Assembly: GCA_934725425.1 (NCBI GenBank)
Contig: CAKVAX010000004.1
Span: forward strand, 74,990-138,989
DNA: 64,000 bases
Origin: an uncultured Eubacteriales bacterium
GTDB lineage: Bacteria; Bacillota; Clostridia; Oscillospirales; Acutalibacteraceae
Direction: 5' to 3'
The notes under the pieces: generated by a model
Databases searched by the model: none
What the model saw: the letters and a program-made list of their open reading frames with translations, nothing else
Told to the model about the DNA's origin: nothing
Program-made: the position numbers and the translations under genes
Shown here: piece by piece, positions 7,682-16,566 of the stretch
Layout of the letters: the number at the start of each line of letters is the position of its first letter
Numbering within the stretch: the first letter of the stretch is position 1

Positions 7682-9109
7682 TTAAAGCTTTGAAAGAGCA
7701 TTTTTTATTCTTTTTAAAGATTCTTCTTTGCCCAGTATTTCCAGTATTTCAACCGCTCCACCCGGAGTCATTGCTTTGCCCGAAACCGCGATTCTTACGG
7801 GCCACATGACTGTTCCGTTTTTCATTTCATTTGATTTGGCAAAATTTATAAGCAAATCGTGGATGGATTCATAAGTCCAAGATTCCAAATTTTCGAACTC
7901 CGGTAAAATTTTTTCCAAAACATTTTTAGAAATTTCAAGATTTGTTTTGCTTTTTTTATTTTCAAACATGTTTACATCATAGTCCGGCAAAGTTCCGAAA
8001 AAGTCAATTAATTCAGGGATATCCGAAAGCTTGGAAATTCGAGTTTTCAGGAGCTTTGCAATTTTTTTACAGTCACAATTCTTGACAATCTCGCTTATAT
8101 AAGGGCACGCAAGGTCTGAAAATTCCTCGTCGGTTTTAAGCTTCATGTATTCGGAGTTGAACCAATCCAATTTTTTATAATCGAAAACAGCTGGAGATTT
8201 GCTTATTCTTTCGGCGGTGAAAATTTTAGTAAGTTCAGAAAGAGAAAAAATTTCTTGATTGCTATCCGGACACCAACCCAAAAACGCTATGTAGTTAACG
8301 ATCGCCTCGGGAAGATAGCCTTTTTTCACGAGGTCTTCAAAACTTACCGCGCCGTGACGTTTTGAAAGCTTAGAAACCGTGCCGTCTTCATTTTGACCCA
8401 TTATCAAAGGCAGATGAATATAGGTAGGAATTTCCCATCCGAGCGACTCATACAGGAGATTATATTTAGGAGTAGAAGAAAGGTACTCGCAGCCACGAAC
8501 CACGTGCGTAATCTCCATTTCATGGTCATCAACAACATTCGCAAAATTGTATGTAGGGAATCCGTCGCTTTTTATTAATATTTGGTCCTCAAGCTCTTTA
8601 TTATCAATTGTAACCTCACCGAAAACAATATCTTTGAATGTCGTTTTGCCTTCCATGGGCATTTTTTGGCGGATAACGTAAGATTTACCCTCGGATAAAT
8701 TTTTCTGGACTTCTTCAGGACTTAAATCTCTGCATTTATCTTTGTGACCCGAAACATTTTCTTCGGTTTCGTTTTTTTCGCAAAAGCAATAGTAAGCGGC
8801 GCCTTTTTCAACAAGTTCTTTGGCGTATGTTAAATATTCTCCTTTTCTTTCGCTTTGTTTGTAAGGACCATATTTTCCGCCTATATCCGGGCCTTCATCG
8901 TGGTTCAAACCTACCATTTTAAGAGTATTATAAATCACAACTTCGGCTCCCTCAACGAATCTGGATCTGTCAGTATCCTCTATTCTTAAAATGAAATCGC
9001 CGCCTTGAGATTTGGAAATTAAATACTCATAAAGTGCGGTCCTTAAATTACCTATATGCATATATCCTGTGGGGCTTGGGGCAAAACGAGTTCTTACTTT
9101 ACCATTCAT
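7682..9109 (-). CDS. gltX: Glutamyl-tRNA synthetase
   Basis: Class I synthetase charging tRNA-Glu. The 475-residue product has PSPTGYMHIGNLRTALY (HIGH-type site, residues about 11-27), LRIEDTDRSR, and the KMSKS-type motif KLSKRHG. A helical anticodon-binding domain follows. Length is normal for a discriminating bacterial enzyme. It sits between vanY-like and glnS genes in a minus-strand run with gaps of about 20 bases. Confidence 0.97.
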   Translation of the reverse strand: MNGKVRTRFAPSPTGYMHIGNLRTALYEYLISKSQGGDFILRIEDTDRSRFVEGAEVVIYNTLKMVGLNHDEGPDIGGKYGPYKQSERKGEYLTYAKELVEKGAAYYCFCEKNETEENVSGHKDKCRDLSPEEVQKNLSEGKSYVIRQKMPMEGKTTFKDIVFGEVTIDNKELEDQILIKSDGFPTYNFANVVDDHEMEITHVVRGCEYLSSTPKYNLLYESLGWEIPTYIHLPLIMGQNEDGTVSKLSKRHGAVSFEDLVKKGYLPEAIVNYIAFLGWCPDSNQEIFSLSELTKIFTAERISKSPAVFDYKKLDWFNSEYMKLKTDEEFSDLACPYISEIVKNCDCKKIAKLLKTRISKLSDIPELIDFFGTLPDYDVNMFENKKSKTNLEISKNVLEKILPEFENLESWTYESIHDLLINFAKSNEMKNGTVMWPVRIAVSGKAMTPGGAVEILEILGKEESLKRIKNALSKL

Positions 9110-9130
9110 TTAAATTCTCCTTTTTCAAAA

Positions 9131-10051
9131 TTATCTTAAAAATTTTTCTACATATTCTTCCAGGCAAAGCCCACTATCTTTAATTTTTAGGGCATTCTCT
9201 TTTCCAACATATCTAAAATGCCACGGCTCATAAATTACGCCTGTGTATTCTTTCCATTTTTTTTGATATCTTTCTATAAAACCATATTTATGAGCATTAT
9301 CCATCAGCCATTTATATTCTTTTGTTTTATAAAAGTCATTTGCTACACCGTTAAAATCAACTGCGAGTCCCGTGTTATGTTCACTGGCTCTGGGACGTGC
9401 CACAACCCTTGCGGCTCGCTTTTCTGCTTCTTCTTGAGTAAGAACAGCTTTGGATTTTTCGCGTTCCACTTGCCTGTTAAAGAGTTTTTTCTGATAATTA
9501 ATATCTCTATATCCGGATGAAATCCACAAAATAATTCCGTCTTTTTTCGCATCGCTTATCATGGATTCCAAATCATCACATGCTACTGCGGAAATTTCTT
9601 TTCCTCGGCAATTTTTTATTTTAACATTTATATCATTGGAAATAAAATTATCTTTGTTTATAACCATCATTTCATAATCACAAGATTTATTCCAACCGGA
9701 AAAATCGTATGATTTTTCTATGTTTTCACTGCCGGAATCTGTGCCATTTTCGGTTAATTTTTCGGCTTTTTTTGATTCTCTTTCAATTTCGGATTTACCG
9801 AGTTCATTGAGTTCCCGGGTATCGTTTAAATCGGTTCTTTGTGAAGTAGCGGAGGTTAAGCCTTCGGTTTCGTCCTTATAAAACTGCTTATCTATAAAAC
9901 TGTAAAATGAAAAAACTCCGATTCCCAAAACCGCCAAAACTCCGGTGCTTATAAGTCCCCATTTTAGAGTTGTGCCCATCACTTTTTTTGAATTTTGATA
10001 GAAATTTTCTTTTTTACTATCTTTAGGAGATAAACGCTTGTAGCAACCCAT
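9131..10051 (-). CDS. Membrane-anchored D,D-carboxypeptidase, VanY (M15B) family
   Basis: Zinc peptidase that trims the terminal D-alanine from peptidoglycan stem peptides. The 306-residue product has a cytoplasmic start, one transmembrane segment (about residues 30-52), a variable acidic linker, and the catalytic domain. The zinc motif SEHNTGLAVD (residues 223-232) and EPWHFRY (275-281) give the ligands His225, Asp232 and His278. The STSSGYRD-like substrate loop is present as SSGYRDINYQ. Ordinary wall turnover is more likely than vancomycin resistance, because no vanHAX genes are near. Confidence 0.9.
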   Translation of the reverse strand: MGCYKRLSPKDSKKENFYQNSKKVMGTTLKWGLISTGVLAVLGIGVFSFYSFIDKQFYKDETEGLTSATSQRTDLNDTRELNELGKSEIERESKKAEKLTENGTDSGSENIEKSYDFSGWNKSCDYEMMVINKDNFISNDINVKIKNCRGKEISAVACDDLESMISDAKKDGIILWISSGYRDINYQKKLFNRQVEREKSKAVLTQEEAEKRAARVVARPRASEHNTGLAVDFNGVANDFYKTKEYKWLMDNAHKYGFIERYQKKWKEYTGVIYEPWHFRYVGKENALKIKDSGLCLEEYVEKFLR

Positions 10052-10082
10052 TTTTCAAACCCTCCTGCGATGCAGCATTTCA

Positions 10083-13000
10083 TTATTCATAATACAAAAT
10101 TTTTCCTGAAATTTCAACTGACTCCGATGATTTAAAATTAACAATTTCCGGCCTGATTCTTAAAATTACAGATATACCGTTTACAGAGTGAATCTTTCCA
10201 CCCAAAAGCTTTATATTACCGAAAGATTCTATGGGAGTGCAAAAATCAGTTTTATTATTTTCGCCAACTATCCCCCTCTGAATTATGATGTTCGAGCCAA
10301 CTTTCCCGATTATACTTTGAATAAATCCCCCATTTACTTTAAGGGTACCCGCAATATCAAAAGCGTATTTATCTTTGTCACAAAGGTATTTCCCGGAATT
10401 TACAATTACTTTTGAAGTCGGGTGAGAAGCGTAAACAATACCGTGATCGGCAAAATTTTGACCGGAACAATTCAGATAAACTGCGGTGTTCTCTCCGGTG
10501 GCGCATATTGCATATTTTTTAAATCCCACGCCGTAAGCTTTTCCGAAAGAAACATTATCATTCAGTATAAGTACGCTGTTGCTGTGGAGTTCGAAACAGC
10601 TCATAGAACGGTATAGCGAGCCGCATTTTCTATTATTTTCCACACAAACATTATCGGCAAATATTACAAAAGAATTCCTTTCTAATATAAATTTTACATT
10701 TGAAAGTTTTGCATGACCCCTGATGCATATCGGTCTTTCCAAAAATATTTTGTAATTACGGCCAAATTTATTTTCAAATTTTATTTCATCACATAAAGTA
10801 ATAATCGTGCCTATGCTTTCATCGCTCAGAGCTTCAATAAACTCGCGCTTGGTTTTAATGGTTGCTATTTTACTTTGCAAAATTTTATTATAATTTAAAT
10901 TATTTTTATCAGCCGACAAAAGGTCCGAATAATTTTCAACAAGAACTTTTTCGTTATAATCAAGCCCGTCATATAGAGCAAAAATTCTTTCTAAGCGCTT
11001 CGTGTGAGATATCCAGGGGCAATCCGGGATATTTTTTATAAATCTGGAAACAGATGCGCTATCAATATGCGCATTTTCAGAACTATCTTTTCGAAGCTCA
11101 AAACTGTCAATTTTTTCAAAAGTTTTCTTTGAGGAATCAAAAGAAAAAGCATCGAATTTAAAACTATTCTCGGTGACTTCGACGGAAGAATAGACGGGAG
11201 ATTCCAATTTGATAGATTTTTCATACGGAAAATCTATCGGAAAGTATTGTTGATAATTTTTTACTCCGGATGTACCGGGAGTTACAAAAATCGTGCCTTC
11301 GGGAGTAAAATATGTCTTTAATGCATATTCGTTTTCGGATATTTTTATTTTTGAAGATAAAATTTTTTCTCCGTGAGCTAAAAGAGGTGTCCTTAAATAA
11401 ACATGGTCATGTCCGCCGAATGCTACGTCTATGTTCCCTTCATAAACCAAATTCACTATTTGCTTTCCGATGGATTTCACATCCGGGTCTATGTGGTGAG
11501 GACCGTTGGAATATGGGCTTTTATGCGTCAAAAGAATTTTCCAAGGAGTTTTTGCGTTTTTTGCCGTACTTAACGCCCAACTGTATTGACGGCGATCAAG
11601 TTTTTCGTCACAGCCCGTATTGGTGTTAAGAACTATAAAAGTGGCGTTCCCACAAACAAAACTATAGTACGCTCCATAAGAAGAATTTTGAGGAGGAAAA
11701 TCAGGTATATTAAAATGAGACAAAACCGAATTTTCAATGCCGTTGTTGGCAGCGAGTGAATTAACTCTGGCTTCGTGGTTGCCGCTTAGAGGCATAACAG
11801 GGTAATTTTTCCATATTTTTGAATCCAAAATCCAATCCCAAAATTCTTCGTTGTTTCCGTCATCTACAAAATCTCCCAAATGGACCATAAAATCGGGATT
11901 AGAGGTATTCAAAAGAGCAGCTTCGACCATTTTTAGGAAGGTTTGGTAATCGCTGTGAACCATGCCCTGAGAATCGGATAAAATTAAAAATTTAACTTTT
12001 TTGAAGTCGGGATTTATTGTCGTTTCGAAAATATCCGTTGCTTTTTGGTCACCAAAAATTATTCGATAATATATTTTCCCGGGATTTAAATTGCTGAGTT
12101 TAACAGAATATTTTATGAATTCGGCAATTTTAAAACTTGAAACCAACCCTAAATTCAAAACCGGTATGAGTTTTTTAACCGTTTTGGAAGAAGCTTCGGC
12201 AATAATCGAATTTTCAAAGTTTTTTGAATAGGAATATTCTATGTGACATTTTTTAATATCGGTATTGGTAAACCATCGGAATTTTCGTTCGCAGTGCGGG
12301 TTTTCGCCCAAACTTACAGTAATTCCAAAAGGTCGGTCGTGAATATTCACATTACTTTCACACGTGCAATCTTTGTTTATGTCACTCAAAAAATCTTCGG
12401 CAAGTTCCAAAATTATCTCTCCGGCACCCCTTATAAAGCTGGGGCTTACGTAATTCTGGGCAAAGCTGTAGATAATCTTTTTAACATCTATCCTAAAAAG
12501 GCGGATAAGCTGAGAAATTTGACCTTTGTTTGTTTGCTGATTCAGAAAAGTTCGAAGTGCAAAGGAATCAAATGTAACTTTAAAATTAATAAAAATATTT
12601 TCACTGACACTTGATATCATCTCAGAAATGTACTGAGTAAGAAATTCTATCCATTTTTTTATAAACTTTCCTTTTCGGATATTTTCAAAAGCTTGGTCAG
12701 CCCACGGAGGCATATCGCTCGACGAGTTATAATAATTAACCAAAATGAGCATAGCCATGTCGTATAAAGTTTTTTCTTCAGAAGTTTCGGGTTTATATAT
12801 CTGCGTGTCGGATAAATTATAAATTATCTCATCTATTTTGTTTATTACATAGGAATCGTCTTTAAGATACTTATTTTCAAGCTGAGATAAAATATCGTCA
12901 AATGACCGTATTATCTGAAAATCGGTTATTGTGATTTTCTTTATTAAAAATCTTAAAATCCCGCAAGGCTCTATTTGGATGCCGTCAAAACGATATTGAA

Positions 13001-13220
13001 CTTCGAGCCTGCCTAAATTTTTTCCGAGTTCTATGGCTCTTTTTTTTGCAAGTTGGTTTTTTATTTTTTTCAGCACAAAAGCATCGGCGTCCTTTCCGGG
13101 GAAAAGTGCGCCAATACTTTTTTTTAATCCGACTTTTTTTATTTTTTCCAAAAACGGTTTCAAAGAATCAATAATTATCTTGCTTATTTGTCCGCCTTTA
13201 AAATCATCATTTTTACTCAT
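10083..13220 (-). CDS. Large calcineurin-like phosphoesterase with C-terminal beta-helix-like region
   Basis: A 1045-residue protein. Residues 1-300 are a largely helical region I do not recognise. Residues about 300-405 look like a fibronectin/purple-acid-phosphatase N-domain. The metallophosphatase domain follows with all five metal motifs: D416 in SDSQG, GDFVDD (449-454), GNHE (480-483), H566 in LLTHKSPY, and GGHDH (602-606). After about residue 790 the sequence turns into short beta-rich units (GHAKLSNVKFILERN, KYAICATGENTAVYL and similar), like a right-handed parallel beta-helix. There is no signal peptide, which is odd because both the phosphatase type and beta-helices are usually extracellular. 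The substrate is unknown. It lies between nfo and the vanY-like gene. Confidence 0.85.
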   Translation of the reverse strand: MSKNDDFKGGQISKIIIDSLKPFLEKIKKVGLKKSIGALFPGKDADAFVLKKIKNQLAKKRAIELGKNLGRLEVQYRFDGIQIEPCGILRFLIKKITITDFQIIRSFDDILSQLENKYLKDDSYVINKIDEIIYNLSDTQIYKPETSEEKTLYDMAMLILVNYYNSSSDMPPWADQAFENIRKGKFIKKWIEFLTQYISEMISSVSENIFINFKVTFDSFALRTFLNQQTNKGQISQLIRLFRIDVKKIIYSFAQNYVSPSFIRGAGEIILELAEDFLSDINKDCTCESNVNIHDRPFGITVSLGENPHCERKFRWFTNTDIKKCHIEYSYSKNFENSIIAEASSKTVKKLIPVLNLGLVSSFKIAEFIKYSVKLSNLNPGKIYYRIIFGDQKATDIFETTINPDFKKVKFLILSDSQGMVHSDYQTFLKMVEAALLNTSNPDFMVHLGDFVDDGNNEEFWDWILDSKIWKNYPVMPLSGNHEARVNSLAANNGIENSVLSHFNIPDFPPQNSSYGAYYSFVCGNATFIVLNTNTGCDEKLDRRQYSWALSTAKNAKTPWKILLTHKSPYSNGPHHIDPDVKSIGKQIVNLVYEGNIDVAFGGHDHVYLRTPLLAHGEKILSSKIKISENEYALKTYFTPEGTIFVTPGTSGVKNYQQYFPIDFPYEKSIKLESPVYSSVEVTENSFKFDAFSFDSSKKTFEKIDSFELRKDSSENAHIDSASVSRFIKNIPDCPWISHTKRLERIFALYDGLDYNEKVLVENYSDLLSADKNNLNYNKILQSKIATIKTKREFIEALSDESIGTIITLCDEIKFENKFGRNYKIFLERPICIRGHAKLSNVKFILERNSFVIFADNVCVENNRKCGSLYRSMSCFELHSNSVLILNDNVSFGKAYGVGFKKYAICATGENTAVYLNCSGQNFADHGIVYASHPTSKVIVNSGKYLCDKDKYAFDIAGTLKVNGGFIQSIIGKVGSNIIIQRGIVGENNKTDFCTPIESFGNIKLLGGKIHSVNGISVILRIRPEIVNFKSSESVEISGKILYYE

Positions 13221-13239
13221 CTAAAACTTCCTTCGGCTT

Positions 13240-14070
13240 TCATTCGCAAAACGACTTAACAAGCGTAATTTCTTTTTCATAATCTTCCAAAATTTTGGCA
13301 GGAGTTTCGAGGATAAACACTTTATCTTTAAGCACCGGGTGATTTACAATTCTTTTTATTGCTTCCTCTCCGATTTTTCCATTTCCGATTTTTTCGTGCC
13401 TGTCTTTATGACTGCCAAGCTTATTTTTACTATCATTAAGGTGTATCACATGCAATCTTTCGAGGCCGATTACTTTATCAAAATTATCTAAAACGCCGTC
13501 TAAATCATTTACTATGTCATATCCCGCATCAAAAACGTGGCAAGTATCCAAACACACACCCAATTTATCGTCAAGATTTACCTTGTTTATTATTGCTCGA
13601 ATTTCTTCGAATTTGCTCCCTATTTCGGTGCCTTTGCCTGCCATAGTTTCAAGTAGGACTTTCGTTTTTAAGGTAGGTGTCAAAACTTCGTTCAGGGCAC
13701 TTGAAATTTGCTCAATTCCGATTTCATTGCCTTGCTTTGTATGGCTGCCGGGGTGGAAATTATAATATCCCCCGCCTATCATGTCTAAAAACTCCAAATC
13801 CCCTTTCATCAAAACTTTTCCGTAGTTTCGAATTCTTTCGGTACGAGAACATAGATTAATAGTGAAAGGCGCGTGAGCTACTATTTCGGCAAAATTATGT
13901 TCCTTGCATGCTCTCAAATATCTGTCCACATCACCCGTATCAATTTTGTGCCAGAAACGTCCAAAAATATTTCTGGTAAAATACTGAAAGGTATTTGCTC
14001 CGATAATTTTTGCTTGAAATGCCGCCGCCGCTAAGCCTTCTTCAGGTATAAGATGGCAACCTATCTTCAT
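13240..14070 (-). CDS. nfo: Endonuclease IV (class II AP endonuclease)
   Basis: Cleaves DNA 5' of abasic sites in base-excision repair, using three zinc ions. The 276-residue length is standard. Zinc-site motifs are visible: NFHPGSH near residue 107, CLDTCHVFDAGYD near 175, and HLNDSKNKLGSHKDRHEKIG near 213. GGTGG precedes the ATG. It heads the minus-strand run that leads to glnS. Confidence 0.95.
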   Translation of the reverse strand: MKIGCHLIPEEGLAAAAFQAKIIGANTFQYFTRNIFGRFWHKIDTGDVDRYLRACKEHNFAEIVAHAPFTINLCSRTERIRNYGKVLMKGDLEFLDMIGGGYYNFHPGSHTKQGNEIGIEQISSALNEVLTPTLKTKVLLETMAGKGTEIGSKFEEIRAIINKVNLDDKLGVCLDTCHVFDAGYDIVNDLDGVLDNFDKVIGLERLHVIHLNDSKNKLGSHKDRHEKIGNGKIGEEAIKRIVNHPVLKDKVFILETPAKILEDYEKEITLVKSFCE

Positions 14071-14158
14071 TATACATCCACCACTTTCACTGTTTTAGTA
14101 ATTATATTATAGTGTATTTTCAAAAAATAATAAAACTTTTTTAAATAATAAATATTGA

Positions 14159-14187
14159 TTGACTTTCAGTTAAATTTATAGTATAAT
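14159..14187 (+). promoter_or_regulatory. Strong sigma-A promoter
   Basis: TTGACT (14159-14164) and TATAAT (14182-14187) with a 17-base spacer lie 35 bases upstream of the small membrane-protein gene at 14222. Confidence 0.8.
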
Positions 14188-14221
14188 GAAGTTAACCTTG
14201 AAAGCATAGGAGGAGTTTATA

Positions 14222-14416
14222 ATGGAAACAGCATTAAGAGCAATATTAAGTTCAACATTGATAGCAACGGGTCTTTTGATTACTGTCGCGGGAGTCAGAA
14301 CCGCAATGGGAAAAATAGATAACGATTCTGCGTCGGAATTATTAAACATATTTTCTGAGGAAAAGCCCCTTGTAGTTAAAGTAATATCTGATAAATCCAC
14401 AACAATTTATTATTAA
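14222..14416 (+). CDS. Small single-helix membrane protein of unknown function
   Basis: A 64-residue protein that I do not recognise. AGGAGGAG precedes the ATG and a near-consensus promoter lies upstream; a clear terminator follows, so this is a strongly expressed monocistronic gene. Residues about 7-26 are one hydrophobic helix (AILSSTLIATGLLITVAG). The rest is a short charged domain, with KPLVVKVISDKSTTIYY at the end. It stands directly in front of the double-glycine-leader gene at 14571. Confidence 0.75.
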   Translation: METALRAILSSTLIATGLLITVAGVRTAMGKIDNDSASELLNIFSEEKPLVVKVISDKSTTIYY

Positions 14417-14421
14417 TGAAG

Positions 14422-14460
14422 TCGGATTAAAAATTTAACGATTTTTAATCCGATTTAGTT
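14422..14460 (+). terminator. Intrinsic terminator
   Basis: A perfect 13-base-pair stem (14422-14434 with 14441-14453) with a six-base loop, followed by TTTAGTTT. It directly follows the small membrane-protein gene. Confidence 0.8.
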
Positions 14461-14570
14461 TAATTCTAAAAAGTAAGACGAAAAGTTTCAATTCTATGTT
14501 GCATTTGATATAAAAAATATGGTATTATATTCTTGAAATATGTTTATAATCACAAAAGGAGGTTAAAATT

Positions 14571-16532
14571 ATGGATAAAAAATATTCAAATTCACAATTA
14601 AGTGAAGAAAATTTAGAAGAAGTTGCAGGAGGAAAAGGTGAACTGAAAAAGGGTTCCGCTGCTCTGATGAGCTCTTTGATGCTCCTTAGCGGTGCTCAAG
14701 GATTGTCAGCTCACGGTAACAATATGAGCTCGGGTTCCGGACAAACAATTTCCACAACCGATTCAGGTTTACACAAGAAAGGAAAAATAGATTCTTTAAA
14801 AGAAAAATTCAAAGGATTTTTCACAAAACAAAATTTAAAAAAGTATGGAATTCCTGCCGGAATGATCGGTGGAGGCACCGCAGCAGTCGGAGGCATCGGA
14901 ATGCTGATTTATAAAGCTCTCCGTAGTCCGTCCAATCCAAGAAGCAAACAAATGCTTTTAGACAACCTAAAAAGAGCTCCGGGTGCAACAATTAAGGACC
15001 GCATTATTAGCGTAAGCAAAGAACTTTTGCCGGAAGTAGACGATACAAATTTTGTAGAACGCCTTAAGAAAAGTGTTCCTGACGCAAAATTACATGATAC
15101 ACTGGAGAAAGTATTGAATTTAGATGCAGAATCTTCTTTCTCAAAGAACATACAAGCGCTAAACGATGCAATTTTTGACATCGCCGCTGAAAGTTTGGGA
15201 ATATTATCCACAAAAAATCACGTACCGTCAAAGGCTGTTCAGGCGAGCCTGAGAAAGGAACTTATATTCTTACAAAAAAATGATGTATTTTCTCAAATTT
15301 CAAAAATAACTTCATCTATTGAAAATAAAACTGAAAGTAAAAAATCGCCTCTAGACGATATCAATATTTTAGAAGCTCTAAGAAATACCCCGGGGAAAAC
15401 CGTTGCTGAACGCATATTTGAATTACTGAAAAAGGATTCCAAGGCAGTTATTTTCGAGGATTCAGGCAAGTTGATTGACACTTTTGGCAACAGATTTGGC
15501 TTCATTATACCGGCTTTACTACATGCAGATGCAGAAAAAATGCTTAACAATGAAGTTTCACAGGAACTAATCAATGCCGTGGCAAAGGATGCCATCAAAA
15601 TGCAAAAATTAGGAGATAAAACATTATTAAGCTCTCCTGAAAACGAATCCGAAACCATGAAAGTTCTTTTATCAATGAGAAAAAATAACAAAGACATGCA
15701 GCTGAGAATAATGAAGATTGCTGAAGAAAAACCTGAAATAAAATCTATTTCCGATAAGTCAGAAAAAAATAATAAAATCGCGAAAATAGCCAACAATATA
15801 TCATCAACAATTGCAGACAAATCAATGACAGAAGATCAAATAAAAGGAGAAATTACTAAAAATTTACCTGAAGCTTCCAAAGACGACGTGAAATTTATTA
15901 TCGATAGTTTACCTCAAATACGTGCTGAGAACGAGAAAATTTTTGAAATATTTAAAATTGAAGAAGGTGATGTTCCGGGAGAAGTGCTCGATAACATGCC
16001 AGATAGTGACGAGCAGAACGACAATGAGGGAGAACAGGCAAAAGCAGATAAAGATGCAGAAGCTCCTGAAGCAGAAGTAAAAGTGGAAGCTCCAAAAGCC
16101 GATACCGAAAATCACGCGGCTGAGGTAACAGAGGCGAATCCAAATAAAGCGGCTCGAGAAGCCAGAGCAAAGAAAGCTGTTGTTAAAACTCTTGGCGAAA
16201 TCAACAGTACTTCCACCGAAGGTATATTTAATAATAAGAGCAAAGCACTAAGCGATTATATTGCAAAAAATATCAAAACTATCTTTCTTGATACAGATAA
16301 CAACAGTCCTGAAATAAAATTATCGAACGTAGATCACATTAAACGTCTCATAAATGAATATAAAATCAGCCCGGATGTTAAAGAAAAGTACAACAAATTC
16401 AATTTCGACCAAAGAAGAAACACAATTTGGGGCAATTTACAGTCAAAAGACAGCTCTGATTTTAAAGAAAAACTCGGAGCAGAACTACAAAAACTCTATG
16501 AATATCTCCTTGAAAAAAGCGGAACTCAGTAA
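14571..16532 (+). CDS. 653-residue helical protein with double-glycine leader, putative exported effector
   Basis: I do not recognise a family. The first 21 residues form a bacteriocin-type double-glycine leader: QLSEENLEEVAGG, with the Gly-Gly at 20-21 where a C39-peptidase ABC exporter would cut. Directly behind it comes a signal-peptide-like hydrophobic stretch (residues 29-47, LKKGSAALMSSLMLLSGAQG), then at 90-114 a basic patch and glycine-rich hydrophobic segment (GMIGGGTAAVGGIGMLIY). These two elements match the N-terminus of the protein array at 35-40 kb. Residues about 127-212, 266-348 and 363-450 look like degenerate helical repeats sharing 'L-R-x-x-PG-x-T-x-x-x-RI'. A Glu/Ala/Lys-rich linker (about 470-530) precedes a C-terminal helical domain. 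An AGGAGG site precedes the ATG. An exporter gene is not in the window. Confidence 0.8.
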   Translation: MDKKYSNSQLSEENLEEVAGGKGELKKGSAALMSSLMLLSGAQGLSAHGNNMSSGSGQTISTTDSGLHKKGKIDSLKEKFKGFFTKQNLKKYGIPAGMIGGGTAAVGGIGMLIYKALRSPSNPRSKQMLLDNLKRAPGATIKDRIISVSKELLPEVDDTNFVERLKKSVPDAKLHDTLEKVLNLDAESSFSKNIQALNDAIFDIAAESLGILSTKNHVPSKAVQASLRKELIFLQKNDVFSQISKITSSIENKTESKKSPLDDINILEALRNTPGKTVAERIFELLKKDSKAVIFEDSGKLIDTFGNRFGFIIPALLHADAEKMLNNEVSQELINAVAKDAIKMQKLGDKTLLSSPENESETMKVLLSMRKNNKDMQLRIMKIAEEKPEIKSISDKSEKNNKIAKIANNISSTIADKSMTEDQIKGEITKNLPEASKDDVKFIIDSLPQIRAENEKIFEIFKIEEGDVPGEVLDNMPDSDEQNDNEGEQAKADKDAEAPEAEVKVEAPKADTENHAAEVTEANPNKAAREARAKKAVVKTLGEINSTSTEGIFNNKSKALSDYIAKNIKTIFLDTDNNSPEIKLSNVDHIKRLINEYKISPDVKEKYNKFNFDQRRNTIWGNLQSKDSSDFKEKLGAELQKLYEYLLEKSGTQ

Positions 16533-16537
16533 AAAAA

Positions 16538-16566
16538 CAGCCACCCATGATTGGGTGGCGTTTTTA
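16538..16566. terminator. Bidirectional intrinsic terminator
   Basis: GCCACCCA (16540-16547) and TGGGTGGC (16552-16559) form a perfect stem with a TGAT loop, flanked by an A run on the left and a T run on the right. It serves the gene ending at 16532 and the convergent polysaccharide gene ending at 16564. Confidence 0.85.

Noticed and set aside
9131..10051. Vancomycin-resistance VanY
   Set aside because: No vanH, vanA or vanX genes nearby; M15B carboxypeptidases are common wall-maintenance enzymes.
15293..15820. 175-codon minus-strand ORF inside the 653-residue protein gene
   Set aside because: It is antisense to a gene with good promoter, ribosome binding site and leader; no own initiation signal.
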